A stretch of DNA of 23,876 nucleotides, taken from the NCBI GenBank assembly GCA_900770025.1, contig CAAGIW010000053.1, positions 1 through 23,876 on the forward strand. Reading direction: 5' to 3'. Position numbers and translations under genes: made by a program. Every line of letters starts with the position of its first letter. Positions within the stretch are counted from its first letter, which is position 1. Of the stretch, positions 1-6,993 are shown in pieces. The DNA comes from an uncultured Prevotella sp. Its GTDB lineage: Bacteria > Bacteroidota > Bacteroidia > Bacteroidales > Bacteroidaceae. Under the pieces are notes generated by a model that worked only from the letters and a program-made list of their open reading frames with translations, made no database searches and was not told the origin of the DNA.

Positions 1-62
1 CTTTCAGAAATCCAGTTGGATGCTGTTTGCATCCCAAAGCAAATGGGGGTGATTTCTAAAAC

Positions 63-150
63 GGTGCGTTTTGCGTTCTAAAATGGTGCGTTTTGCGTTC
101 TAAAACGGTGCGTTTTGCAATGCAAAATGGTGCGTTTTGCAAAACGACAT
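63..150. repeat. 22-bp tandem array, copy 1 (4 units)
   Basis: Four units start at 63, 85, 107 and 129, exactly 22 bp apart. Each begins GGTGCGTTTTGC and continues with about six variable bases and AAAAY. A decayed unit may precede them (about 41-62). The last 41 bases (107-147) are identical to 10981-11021 in the second array. A tail at about 164-197, ending in CGCATGAGGCTTATACC, resembles bases 23481-23514. No gene is visible in bases 1-340. A short hairpin (18-23 with 29-34) at the left edge may belong to the end of an upstream gene. Confidence 0.9.
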
Positions 151-264
151 GCAGGGAGCCTCATTGACAAGAGCAAAGCTATCGCATGAGGCTTATACCT
201 GAATCACGTCAAATATACTTCCCAAAAGTCTTGTTATCCGTTAACTCTTTTTTGCTAAAAATTT

Positions 265-335
265 ATATTTATGCAGTTTTTGCTTTGATTTCTGCATAAA
301 TATGTGTAATTTTGCCCTCGTATTGCATAAATATA
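265..335 (+). promoter_or_regulatory. Candidate ArgR operators over the argR promoter
   Basis: A perfect 12-bp inverted repeat is present: ATATTTATGCAG at 265-276 and CTGCATAAATAT at 292-303. A third half-site, TGCATAAATAT at 324-334, lies 31 bp beyond the second in the same orientation. The sites flank and overlap the -33 and -7 elements. ArgR proteins bind AT-rich imperfect palindromes, usually in pairs, in front of arginine genes including their own. Autoregulation is therefore the simplest reading, but the exact Bacteroidota ArgR motif cannot be confirmed from this sequence alone. Confidence 0.5.
284..314 (+). promoter_or_regulatory. argR promoter (Bacteroidota type)
   Basis: TTTG at 284-287 is followed after 19 bases by TAATTTTG at 307-314, matching the Bacteroidota -33/-7 pattern. 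Transcription would start near base 321. This excludes the in-frame upstream ATG at 302 as the argR start and supports the ATG at 341. Confidence 0.7.
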
Positions 336-340
336 CAGAA

Positions 341-817
341 ATGAAGATCAAGAAAAACAGACTGGATACCCTGAGAATGTTGATATCCAGCAGGGAACTT
401 GGCAGTCAGGAAGAGGTGCTCGCTGCACTGCAGGAGGAGGGCTTTGAGCTGACGCAGGCCACACTGAGCCGCGACATGAAGCAGCTGAAGGTGGCAAAGG
501 CAGCCAGCATGAACGGCAACTATGTGTATGTGCTGCCCAATGTGACCATGTATAAGCGCGTGAAGACCCCTGGACAGATTAAGGAGATGATGAAGGTGCC
601 CGGCTTCAAGTCGATACAGTTTGCCGGAAACATGGCCGTTATCAAAACCCTGCCCGGCTATGCCAGCAGCATAGCCTACAACATCGACGTGAACCCTGTG
701 CCCGGTATCCTTGGCACCATTGCCGGCGACGACACCATCTTTATCGTGGTGAAGGAAGGCGTGGAGCAGCGCGACGTGGTGAAAGCACTGAGTCGTGTGG
801 TGCCCGACCTGAAATGA
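341..817 (+). CDS. argR: Arginine repressor ArgR
   Basis: This is a DNA-binding regulator of arginine metabolism, 158 aa, the usual length for the family. The N-terminal winged helix (about residues 5-65) contains the recognition-helix sequence LSRDMKQLKV (residues 42-51). The C-terminal oligomerisation and arginine-binding domain ends with the hallmark GTIAGDDT (125-132). ArgR hexamers bind arginine as corepressor and cover paired ARG boxes. The ATG at 341 is chosen because an in-frame ATG at 302 lies inside the promoter. It is first in the arginine block and 26 bp ahead of the GNAT gene, so the two are probably cotranscribed. Inverted repeats over its promoter suggest it represses itself and the genes behind it. 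Confidence 0.95.
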   Translation: MKIKKNRLDTLRMLISSRELGSQEEVLAALQEEGFELTQATLSRDMKQLKVAKAASMNGNYVYVLPNVTMYKRVKTPGQIKEMMKVPGFKSIQFAGNMAVIKTLPGYASSIAYNIDVNPVPGILGTIAGDDTIFIVVKEGVEQRDVVKALSRVVPDLK

Positions 818-843
818 CAGCATAATACAATTAAGCAGACAAT

Positions 844-1458
844 ATGGAAGAAATAGAAGTGATGGTGGCAGATGCCTCGCACGAGAAGTATGTTGACACC
901 ATATTACAAACCATTGCCGATGCAGCCAAGGTGCGTGGCACCGGCATTGCCAAGCGAACCCACGAATACTTGGCCACCAAGATGAAGGAGGCCAAGGCCG
1001 TGATAGCCCTGTGTGGCGACAGGCTCGCGGGCTTCAGCTATATAGAGACCTGGGGCAACAAGCAGTATGTGACCACATCGGGACTGATAGTGCACCCCGA
1101 CTTCCGCAATCATGGAGTGGCCAAGCGCATCAAGGACCTTACCTTCTCGTTGGCGCGCACCCGCTGGCCCCATGCCAAGATATTCAGTTTGACCAGCGGC
1201 GCTGCTGTGATGAGCATGAATACACAGTTGGGCTACCAGCCCGTGACCTTTGCCGACCTGACCGACGACGAGGCCTTTTGGCGCGGATGCGAGGGCTGCA
1301 TCAACGTGGATGTGCTGCACCGCACCAACCGGAAATACTGCATCTGCACCGCCATGCTCTATGATCCCGAGGAGCATTTGCCCGCAAAGATTCCGCAGGA
1401 GGTGCTGCAACGCATCCGAGAGATAGACCATCCCGAGGAGACGGAAGCGAAAGAATGA
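844..1458 (+). CDS. GNAT acyltransferase, probable N-acylglutamate synthase of the arginine pathway
   Basis: A 204-aa GNAT-fold protein. The acyl-CoA pyrophosphate loop is visible as RNHGVA (residues 88-93) after the strand GLIVHPDF. It lies between argR and argG, and no classical argA or argJ occurs in the window. The likely role is the first step, acylation of glutamate. The carbamoyltransferase downstream looks succinyl-specific, so succinyl-CoA is the probable donor. I recall genetic work in Bacteroides thetaiotaomicron implicating a GNAT at this position, but I cannot verify it here. An unusual C-terminal part carries C149-x2-C152 and C166-x-C168, which could bind a metal. The GNAT fold is certain; the substrate is inferred from context. 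Confidence 0.8.
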   Translation: MEEIEVMVADASHEKYVDTILQTIADAAKVRGTGIAKRTHEYLATKMKEAKAVIALCGDRLAGFSYIETWGNKQYVTTSGLIVHPDFRNHGVAKRIKDLTFSLARTRWPHAKIFSLTSGAAVMSMNTQLGYQPVTFADLTDDEAFWRGCEGCINVDVLHRTNRKYCICTAMLYDPEEHLPAKIPQEVLQRIREIDHPEETEAKE

Positions 1459-1509
1459 TTAAAGAATCCATCTTGACAACGAAACCAATAAATACACATT
1501 ATATATAAT

Positions 1510-2715
1510 ATGAGCGAGAAAAAGAAAGTAGTAGTGGCCTTCTCTGGAGGGCTTGACACCTCTTATACCGTGATGAAGCTGGCACAAGAGGGATATGAAG
1601 TGTATGCAGCCTGTGCCAACACGGGCGGCTTCAGCGAAGAGCAGTTGAAGAAGAACGAGGAGAATGCCTACAAGTTGGGCGCCGTGAAGTATGTGACGCT
1701 CGACGTGACCCATGAGTATTACGAGAAATCGCTGAAGTATATGATCTTTGGCAACGTGCTCCGCAACAACTGCTATCCCATCTCGGTGAGCAGCGAGCGC
1801 ATCTTCCAGGCCATTGCCATCGCCCGCTATGCCAACGAGATAGGGGCCAAGGCCATTGCCCACGGCAGTACGGGAGCCGGCAACGACCAGATACGCTTCG
1901 ACATGACCTTCCTTGTGATGGCACCCGGTGTGGAGATTATCACTCTGACACGCGACCAGAAGCTGACCCGCAAGGAAGAGGTGGACTATCTGAACGAGCA
2001 TGGCTTCTTTGCCGACTTCACCAAACTGAAGTATTCATACAACGTGGGCATCTGGGGCACAAGTATCTGCGGCGGCGAACTGCTCGACGCTGCACAGGGC
2101 CTGCCCGAGGAAGCCTATCTGAAACATGTGACAGCCAAGGAGCCCGAGACCACGCTGAAGATAACCTTTGACAAGGGAGAGATAACGGCAGTGAACGGCG
2201 AACACTTTGACGACAAGGTGGCCGCCATACAGAAGATAGAGGAGATTGGTGCCTCATACGCTATCGGGCGTGATGCCAATGTGGGCGACACCATCATAGG
2301 CATCAAGGGGCGTGTGGGCTTTGAGGCGGCAGCCCCCAAACTGATAATCGAGGCACACCGTCTGTTGGAAAAATCCACGCTGAGCAAGTGGCAGCAGTAC
2401 TGGAAGGACCAGGTGGCCAACTGGTATGGCATGTTCCTCCACGAGAGTCAGTATATGGAACCTGTGATGCCCGACATCGAGGCCATGCTCACCTCTTCGC
2501 AGCGCCATGTGAGCGGCACAGCCATCCTGAAGCTCCGTCCCTACAGCTTTGAAACTGTGGGCATCGACTCGGTGAACGACCTCACCAAGTCGAAGTTGGG
2601 AGAGTATGGCGAGACGCAGACGGGATGGACTGCCGACGAGGCCAAGGGCTTCATCAAGGTGTCGAGCACACCCCTGAGAGTGTATTACGGACTGCATAAG
2701 GGTGAAAGGGAGTGA
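1510..2715 (+). CDS. argG: Argininosuccinate synthase
   Basis: It joins citrulline and aspartate using ATP to give argininosuccinate, the penultimate cytoplasmic step of arginine synthesis. The protein is 401 aa, typical for the family. The N-type ATP pyrophosphatase loop AFSGGLDTS is at residues 10-18, and the conserved HGSTGAGNDQ at 118-127 belongs to the citrulline/aspartate site. The C-terminal part carries the multimerisation region. The gene starts 51 bp after the GNAT gene and is probably in the same operon. Immediately after its stop codon a 7-bp repeat tract fills the whole space to argC. The ATG is followed directly by the conserved N-terminal strand, so the start is well supported. 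Confidence 0.97.
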   Translation: MSEKKKVVVAFSGGLDTSYTVMKLAQEGYEVYAACANTGGFSEEQLKKNEENAYKLGAVKYVTLDVTHEYYEKSLKYMIFGNVLRNNCYPISVSSERIFQAIAIARYANEIGAKAIAHGSTGAGNDQIRFDMTFLVMAPGVEIITLTRDQKLTRKEEVDYLNEHGFFADFTKLKYSYNVGIWGTSICGGELLDAAQGLPEEAYLKHVTAKEPETTLKITFDKGEITAVNGEHFDDKVAAIQKIEEIGASYAIGRDANVGDTIIGIKGRVGFEAAAPKLIIEAHRLLEKSTLSKWQQYWKDQVANWYGMFLHESQYMEPVMPDIEAMLTSSQRHVSGTAILKLRPYSFETVGIDSVNDLTKSKLGEYGETQTGWTADEAKGFIKVSSTPLRVYYGLHKGERE

Positions 2716-2716
2716 A

Positions 2717-2814
2717 TTGAATTACGAGTTTTGAATTACGAATTATGAATTTTGAATTACGAGTTTTGAGTTACGAGTTTTGAATTATGAATTTTGAGTT
2801 ACGAATTTTGAATT
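2717..2814. repeat. Heptamer tandem repeat, WYGARTT, 14 units
   Basis: Fourteen contiguous 7-bp units fit WYGARTT (for example ACGAGTT, TTGAATT). The tract begins one base after the argG stop codon. Related tracts occur at 6200-6325, 14135-14246 and about 17455-17487. It has no coding value of its own. Confidence 0.92.
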
Positions 2815-2970
2815 ATCTTCACTCTTCGTTTAATAGATTCTTCATTCTTCATTCTTCACTCTTCATTTAATAGATTCTTCACTCTTCGTTTAAAAGATTC
2901 TTCATTCTTCATTCTTCACTCTTCATTTAAAAGATTCTTCACTCTTCATTTAAAAAGAATCTTCATTAAA
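2815..2970. repeat. Heptamer tandem repeat, AYTCTTC type, with TTTAAA spacers
   Basis: Units ATTCTTC and ACTCTTC alternate with spacers of the form ATTTAAAAG or GTTTAATAG. A higher-order block of about 60 bp is present twice. The tract continues directly from the WYGARTT array and ends about 10 bases before the argC start. Together the two tracts occupy the whole 265-bp argG-argC space. I see no promoter of the TAnnTTTG type in it. Confidence 0.9.
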
Positions 2971-2980
2971 AAAAGAGATT

Positions 2981-4006
2981 ATGACAAGAGTAGGTATATT
3001 GGGGGCGGCAGGCTATACCGGCGGCGAACTGATAAGGTTGCTGGTGAATCACCCCGAAGCAGAGATAGTGTTTGCCAACAGTGAGAGCAATGCGGGCAAC
3101 AAGGTGAGCGACGTGCACGAGGGTCTTTTGGGCGACACCTCGCTGTGCTTCACCTCTGAGATGCCTTTCGACAAAGTGGATGTGGTGTTCTTCTGCTTTG
3201 GTCATGGAAAGAGTGAGGAGTTTTTGGCCTCTCATTCCATACCAGAGCATGTGCGCATCATAGATCTGGCACAAGACTTCCGCATTGCAGCGCCAGGAGC
3301 GTATGACGCATCGAAGTCCATGACACCCGCCAACCATGACTTTGTGTATGGACTGCCCGAACTGAACAGGGAGGAGATACGGAAGGCGCGGCATGTGGCC
3401 AACCCCGGATGCTTTGCCACCTGCATACAGTTGGCACTGCTGCCCGCAGCCAAGATGCAACTGCTGCAGCACGATGTGGCGGTGAATGCCATCACCGGAA
3501 GTACGGGGGCAGGACAGAAACCCTCTGCCACCACCCATTTCTCGTGGCGCACAGGCAACATGAGCATATACAAACCCTTCAGACATCAGCATTTGGCAGA
3601 GATATGCCAGTCGCTCAACACACTGCAACAGTCACCACGGGTGGGCGGAACGGGTGCAGAACCGTCCATCGACTTCATTCCCTACCGCGGAGACTTCGCC
3701 CGTGGAATCTTTGCCACCGTGGTGGTGAAGACCGATGTGGAGCTTGACACCATCGTGCAGGCGTATAAGGAGTTCTATGCCGATGCCATCTTTACCCATT
3801 ACAGCGACAGTGCCATCGACCTAAAACAGGTGGTGAACACCAACAAGTGTGTGGTGCACTGCGAAAAATATGGCAACAAGCTGCTCATCACCTCATGTAT
3901 CGACAACCTGCTCAAGGGAGCCGTGGGGCAGGCCGTGCAGAACATGAACCTGATGTTCGGACTGGATGAAAGGGCCGGACTGAGACTGAAAGCAAACGGA
4001 TTTTAG
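2981..4006 (+). CDS. argC: N-acyl-gamma-glutamyl-phosphate reductase
   Basis: This enzyme reduces N-acyl-glutamyl phosphate to N-acyl-glutamate 5-semialdehyde with NADPH. It has 341 aa. The N-terminal Rossmann motif GAAGYTGGEL lies at about residues 8-17. The catalytic cysteine is in NPGCFATC (Cys144). The C-terminal dimerisation and catalytic domain follows, including the segment from FIPYRGDFARG onward. The ATG at 2981 directly precedes the first Rossmann strand. In an organism using succinylated intermediates it would act on N-succinylglutamyl phosphate; the sequence alone does not show this. The argG-argC gap is filled by repeats, but both genes lie on the same strand and are probably one unit. 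Confidence 0.95.
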   Translation: MTRVGILGAAGYTGGELIRLLVNHPEAEIVFANSESNAGNKVSDVHEGLLGDTSLCFTSEMPFDKVDVVFFCFGHGKSEEFLASHSIPEHVRIIDLAQDFRIAAPGAYDASKSMTPANHDFVYGLPELNREEIRKARHVANPGCFATCIQLALLPAAKMQLLQHDVAVNAITGSTGAGQKPSATTHFSWRTGNMSIYKPFRHQHLAEICQSLNTLQQSPRVGGTGAEPSIDFIPYRGDFARGIFATVVVKTDVELDTIVQAYKEFYADAIFTHYSDSAIDLKQVVNTNKCVVHCEKYGNKLLITSCIDNLLKGAVGQAVQNMNLMFGLDERAGLRLKANGF

Positions 4007-4166
4007 CCCTCCCTCCCCGGAGACCGGGAATTAAAGGATTAAAGGATTAAAGGATTAAAGGATTAAAGGTTCCCCTCCCGACCTCCCCAAGGGGAGGAGA
4101 GTAAGACTTTTGATTCAGGGGGGAGTTAAGAATAACATATAAAAAGAAAAGACTATAACTCAATCA
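4007..4166. repeat. argC-argD spacer: five ATTAAAGG octamers and a G/C-rich inverted repeat
   Basis: Five exact copies of ATTAAAGG occupy 4030-4069. They are preceded by a small hairpin (CCCGG-AGA-CCGGG) and followed by CCTCCCCAAGGGGAGG at 4082-4097, a 7-bp inverted repeat with a two-base loop. The remainder (about 4120-4166) is A-rich leader in front of argD. No terminator with a U tract is evident, so readthrough into argD is plausible. Confidence 0.85.
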
Positions 4167-5372
4167 ATGGATATGGACAATAAGAACAACATGGCAGGCC
4201 AATCCTCAATGCCTTCTGCCAAGGGGCAGGGTGGCTTGTTCGACGTATATCCCCTCTTTGACGTGAACATCGTGAAGGGAAAGGGGTGCAAGGTGTGGGA
4301 CGAACAGGGCACGGAGTATCTTGACCTGTATGGCGGACATGCCGTTATCAGTATAGGTCACTGTCATCCTCACTACGTAGAGGCGGTGAGTCGTCAGGTG
4401 GCGCAGTTGGGATTTTATTCCAACTCCGTGGTGAACAAGTTGCAGCGGCAGTTGGCAGAGCGGTTAGGCAAGGCATCGGGTTATGAGGACTATAGTCTGT
4501 TTCTCATCAATAGCGGTGCCGAAGCCAACGAGAATGCCCTAAAGTTGGCCTCGTTTGCTACTGGCAGGAAGCGCATTCTCTCTGCACAGAAAGCCTTCCA
4601 TGGCAGAACCTCATTGGCAGTGGAGGCCACCGACAATCCCAAGATTATAGCCCCCATCAATGCCAACGGGCATGTGACCTACCTGCCACTGAACGACATC
4701 AGTGCATGGGAGGCAGAACTGGCCAAGGGAGATGTGTGTGCCTGTATTGTGGAGTGCATACAGGGAGTGGGAGGAATAAGGATGCTCACCCCCGACTTTG
4801 CACAGCAACTACAGCAGGCTTGCAAGCGTCACGGTGCCATGCTCATCTGCGACGAGATACAGTGTGGCTATGGCCGCAGCGGAAAGTTCTTCGCCCACCA
4901 GTGGTTAGGCATCCGTCCTGATCTGGTTACCGTGGCCAAGGGCATTGCCAACGGCTTCCCCATGGGAGCCCTACTCATTGCTCCCCACTTCACTCCTGTG
5001 TATGGACAGTTGGGCACCACCTTTGGAGGCAACCATTTGGCATGTGCCGCCGCCTTGGCAGTGCTCGACGTGATGGAGAGCGAACGGTTGGTGGAGAACG
5101 CCCATATCGTGGGTGCTTACCTGATGGAACAGTTGCAGCAACTGATGCAACGCCAAAAGCACATCACCGAAGTGAGGGGAAGAGGACTGATGATAGGCAT
5201 CGAGCTTGATGTGCCCCACAAGGAAGTGCGCCACGCTCTGCTGTTCGGCGAAAAGGTGTTCACAGGTTGCTCGGGCACCAACACTCTGCGCCTGTTGCCG
5301 CCCCTCTGCTTCAGCAAAGAGATGGCCGACCTGTTTATTGCCAAGTTGGACAAGGTGCTGGCCGCCATCTGA
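4167..5372 (+). CDS. argD: N-acylornithine aminotransferase
   Basis: A PLP enzyme that transaminates N-acyl-glutamate 5-semialdehyde with glutamate to give N-acylornithine. It has 401 aa. The class-III aminotransferase core begins at about residue 24 (LFDVYPLFDVN). The substrate/cofactor region GHAVISIGH, the CDEIQCGYGRSG segment and the PLP lysine in VAKGIANGFPMG (Lys258) are all present. The first 23 residues are a polar extension that ordinary ArgD proteins lack in my recollection. From the second Met (base 4173) it closely matches the N-terminus of ProBA in this window, around KNNMAGQSS. Either Met could start translation. It is 33 bp upstream of proC. Confidence 0.95.
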   Translation: MDMDNKNNMAGQSSMPSAKGQGGLFDVYPLFDVNIVKGKGCKVWDEQGTEYLDLYGGHAVISIGHCHPHYVEAVSRQVAQLGFYSNSVVNKLQRQLAERLGKASGYEDYSLFLINSGAEANENALKLASFATGRKRILSAQKAFHGRTSLAVEATDNPKIIAPINANGHVTYLPLNDISAWEAELAKGDVCACIVECIQGVGGIRMLTPDFAQQLQQACKRHGAMLICDEIQCGYGRSGKFFAHQWLGIRPDLVTVAKGIANGFPMGALLIAPHFTPVYGQLGTTFGGNHLACAAALAVLDVMESERLVENAHIVGAYLMEQLQQLMQRQKHITEVRGRGLMIGIELDVPHKEVRHALLFGEKVFTGCSGTNTLRLLPPLCFSKEMADLFIAKLDKVLAAI

Positions 5373-5405
5373 CAGAACAAAGCAACATATAATAATATCA
5401 ACAAC

Positions 5406-6188
5406 ATGAAGATAGCAATCATAGGAGCCGGGGCAATGGGAGGCGCTATTGCCGAGGGCTTGCTCAAAATTGAAAACTTCTGCGCCTCTGACTTGGTGGT
5501 GAGCGACCACCACGAACAGGTGTTGCAGCACTTTGCACAGAAGGGAGCCATCGCCACTCCCTGCAACAAGGAGGCCGCACAGGCTGCCGATGTGGTGTGC
5601 GTGGTGGTGAAGCCCTGGCATGTGGAGAAAACACTGTTGGGCATCAGGGATGTGATGGACTACAACAGGCAGACGCTGTTGGTGGTGGCTGCGGGTGTTC
5701 CGTCGGCAAGCATCCTGCAGTGGATGGACAAGGAGGGCAGCGTGCCTCCCCTCTTTCTCGTGATGCCCAATATAGCCATCGCCTATATGGCATCGGCCAC
5801 CTATATGACCCCCGTGGGAGCTTCGCCTGAAATGGTGGAGGCCATCACCTCGCTGTTCAACAAGATGGGTCGCACCTTCCTGCTTGATGAAGACCATTAT
5901 CCTGCAGCCACCGCCCTTTCGTGCTCCATTGCCTATGCTATGCGCTATGCACATGCCAGTATGGAGGCTGCCGTGGAACTGGGTTTCAAGGCTCTGCAGG
6001 CCAAAGACATCGTGCTGCAGACCATGCAGGGAGCCGTCTCGCTGTTGCAAGCCACGAGTGAGCATCCCGAAGCAGTCATCGATAAGGTGACCACCCCCGG
6101 TGGTATCACCATCCGCGGACTCAACGAGATGGAACACGCCGGATTTACAAGTGCAGTGATAAGAGGTGTGAAGAAAGGAATGGTGTGA
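5406..6188 (+). CDS. proC: Pyrroline-5-carboxylate reductase
   Basis: It catalyses the last step of proline synthesis, NAD(P)H-dependent reduction of pyrroline-5-carboxylate. It has 260 aa, close to the family norm. The N-terminal dinucleotide-binding motif IIGAGAMGGAIAEG is at residues 5-18. The C-terminal helical domain carries the conserved TTPGGITIRGLNEME segment that lines the substrate site. It starts 33 bp after argD and so probably belongs to the same transcript, linking arginine and proline synthesis. A heptamer repeat tract begins within a few bases of its stop codon. Confidence 0.96.
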   Translation: MKIAIIGAGAMGGAIAEGLLKIENFCASDLVVSDHHEQVLQHFAQKGAIATPCNKEAAQAADVVCVVVKPWHVEKTLLGIRDVMDYNRQTLLVVAAGVPSASILQWMDKEGSVPPLFLVMPNIAIAYMASATYMTPVGASPEMVEAITSLFNKMGRTFLLDEDHYPAATALSCSIAYAMRYAHASMEAAVELGFKALQAKDIVLQTMQGAVSLLQATSEHPEAVIDKVTTPGGITIRGLNEMEHAGFTSAVIRGVKKGMV

Positions 6189-6199
6189 AATTGAATGAC

Positions 6200-6325
6200 G
6201 AGTTACGAATTTTGAATTACGAATTATTGGATGCAATTCGTAACTCATAACTCATAACTCATAACTCATAACTCATAACTCATAACTCGTAACTCGTAAC
6301 TCAAAATTCGTAATTCAAAATTCGT
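6200..6325. repeat. Inverted pair of heptamer arrays between proC and the XRE-cupin gene
   Basis: The left part (6200-6226) reads in AYGARTT orientation. From 6235 to 6325 thirteen 7-bp units read in the opposite orientation, AAYTCRT. Six of these in a row (6242-6283) are exactly AACTCAT. GAGTTACGAATT (6200-6211) and AATTCGTAACTC (6235-6246) form a perfect 12-bp stem with a 23-base loop. The tract ends 11 bases before the next start codon. Confidence 0.9.
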
Positions 6326-6336
6326 AATTATCTTTC

Positions 6337-6891
6337 ATGGAAGAAGCAATCAAGCAAATAGGAGAGAGACTCAAGGGATTGAGAGACGTGCTGGACATTC
6401 CGGCAGAAGAAGTTGCAGAACTCTGTGGCTTCACGGTAGATAACTATCTGAAGATGGAGAGCGGAGAAGGAGAACTCTCGGTGAGCAGTCTGCAGAAGAT
6501 TTCTAAACGCTATGGCATAGCACTCGACGTGCTGCTGTTTGGCGAGGAACCGCACATGAGCACTTATTTCCTTACACGCAAGGGACAAGGCATGAGCGTG
6601 GAGCGCCGCAGTGCATACAAGTATCAGAGTCTTGCCAGCGGATTCAGAGGGCGACAGGCCGACCCTTTCATGGTGGAAGTGGAACCCAAGCCGGCTGATG
6701 CTCCATTAGATAAGAACTCACATCAGGGACAAGAGTTCGACATGGTGACAGAAGGTACGCTGGAACTGACCATCGGCAAGAAAGTGCTGGTGCTCGAAGC
6801 CGGCGACAGCATCTACTTTGATGCCACCCAGCCCCATGCCATGCGTGCCCTCAATGGCCAGGCAGTGAAGTTTCTTGCCATTATCTTCTGA
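6337..6891 (+). CDS. XRE-family regulator with C-terminal cupin sensor domain
   Basis: A 184-aa two-domain regulator. An N-terminal helix-turn-helix of the XRE/Cro type spans about residues 8-62 (it includes AELCGFTVDNYLKMESGE). A single cupin beta-barrel spans about residues 115-184, with HQGQEFDMVTEGTLELTIG and a closing DATQPHAMRAL. XRE-cupin proteins usually sense a small molecule with the cupin barrel and control an adjacent metabolic gene. Here the next gene, about 100 bp on, is an acyl-CoA synthetase, which is the likely target and may supply the ligand. The six identical heptamers just upstream could vary in number by slippage. Confidence 0.9.
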   Translation: MEEAIKQIGERLKGLRDVLDIPAEEVAELCGFTVDNYLKMESGEGELSVSSLQKISKRYGIALDVLLFGEEPHMSTYFLTRKGQGMSVERRSAYKYQSLASGFRGRQADPFMVEVEPKPADAPLDKNSHQGQEFDMVTEGTLELTIGKKVLVLEAGDSIYFDATQPHAMRALNGQAVKFLAIIF

Positions 6892-6993
6892 ACTGAGACA
6901 ATGATAACGCTGCCGCAGCGCTGAAGAAAATAAAACCCCTTATTAACCTTTCCGGTGGTGCGAATATCGCTCACCATAACCAAAAGCTCCAAG

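Noticed and set aside
302..340. Upstream ATG for argR giving 171 aa
   Set aside because: It would begin before the predicted transcription start and inside the -7 region.
4971..6248. A 425-aa minus-strand frame opposite argD and proC
   Set aside because: His- and Gly-rich shadow of two well-supported plus-strand genes; it results from codon bias.
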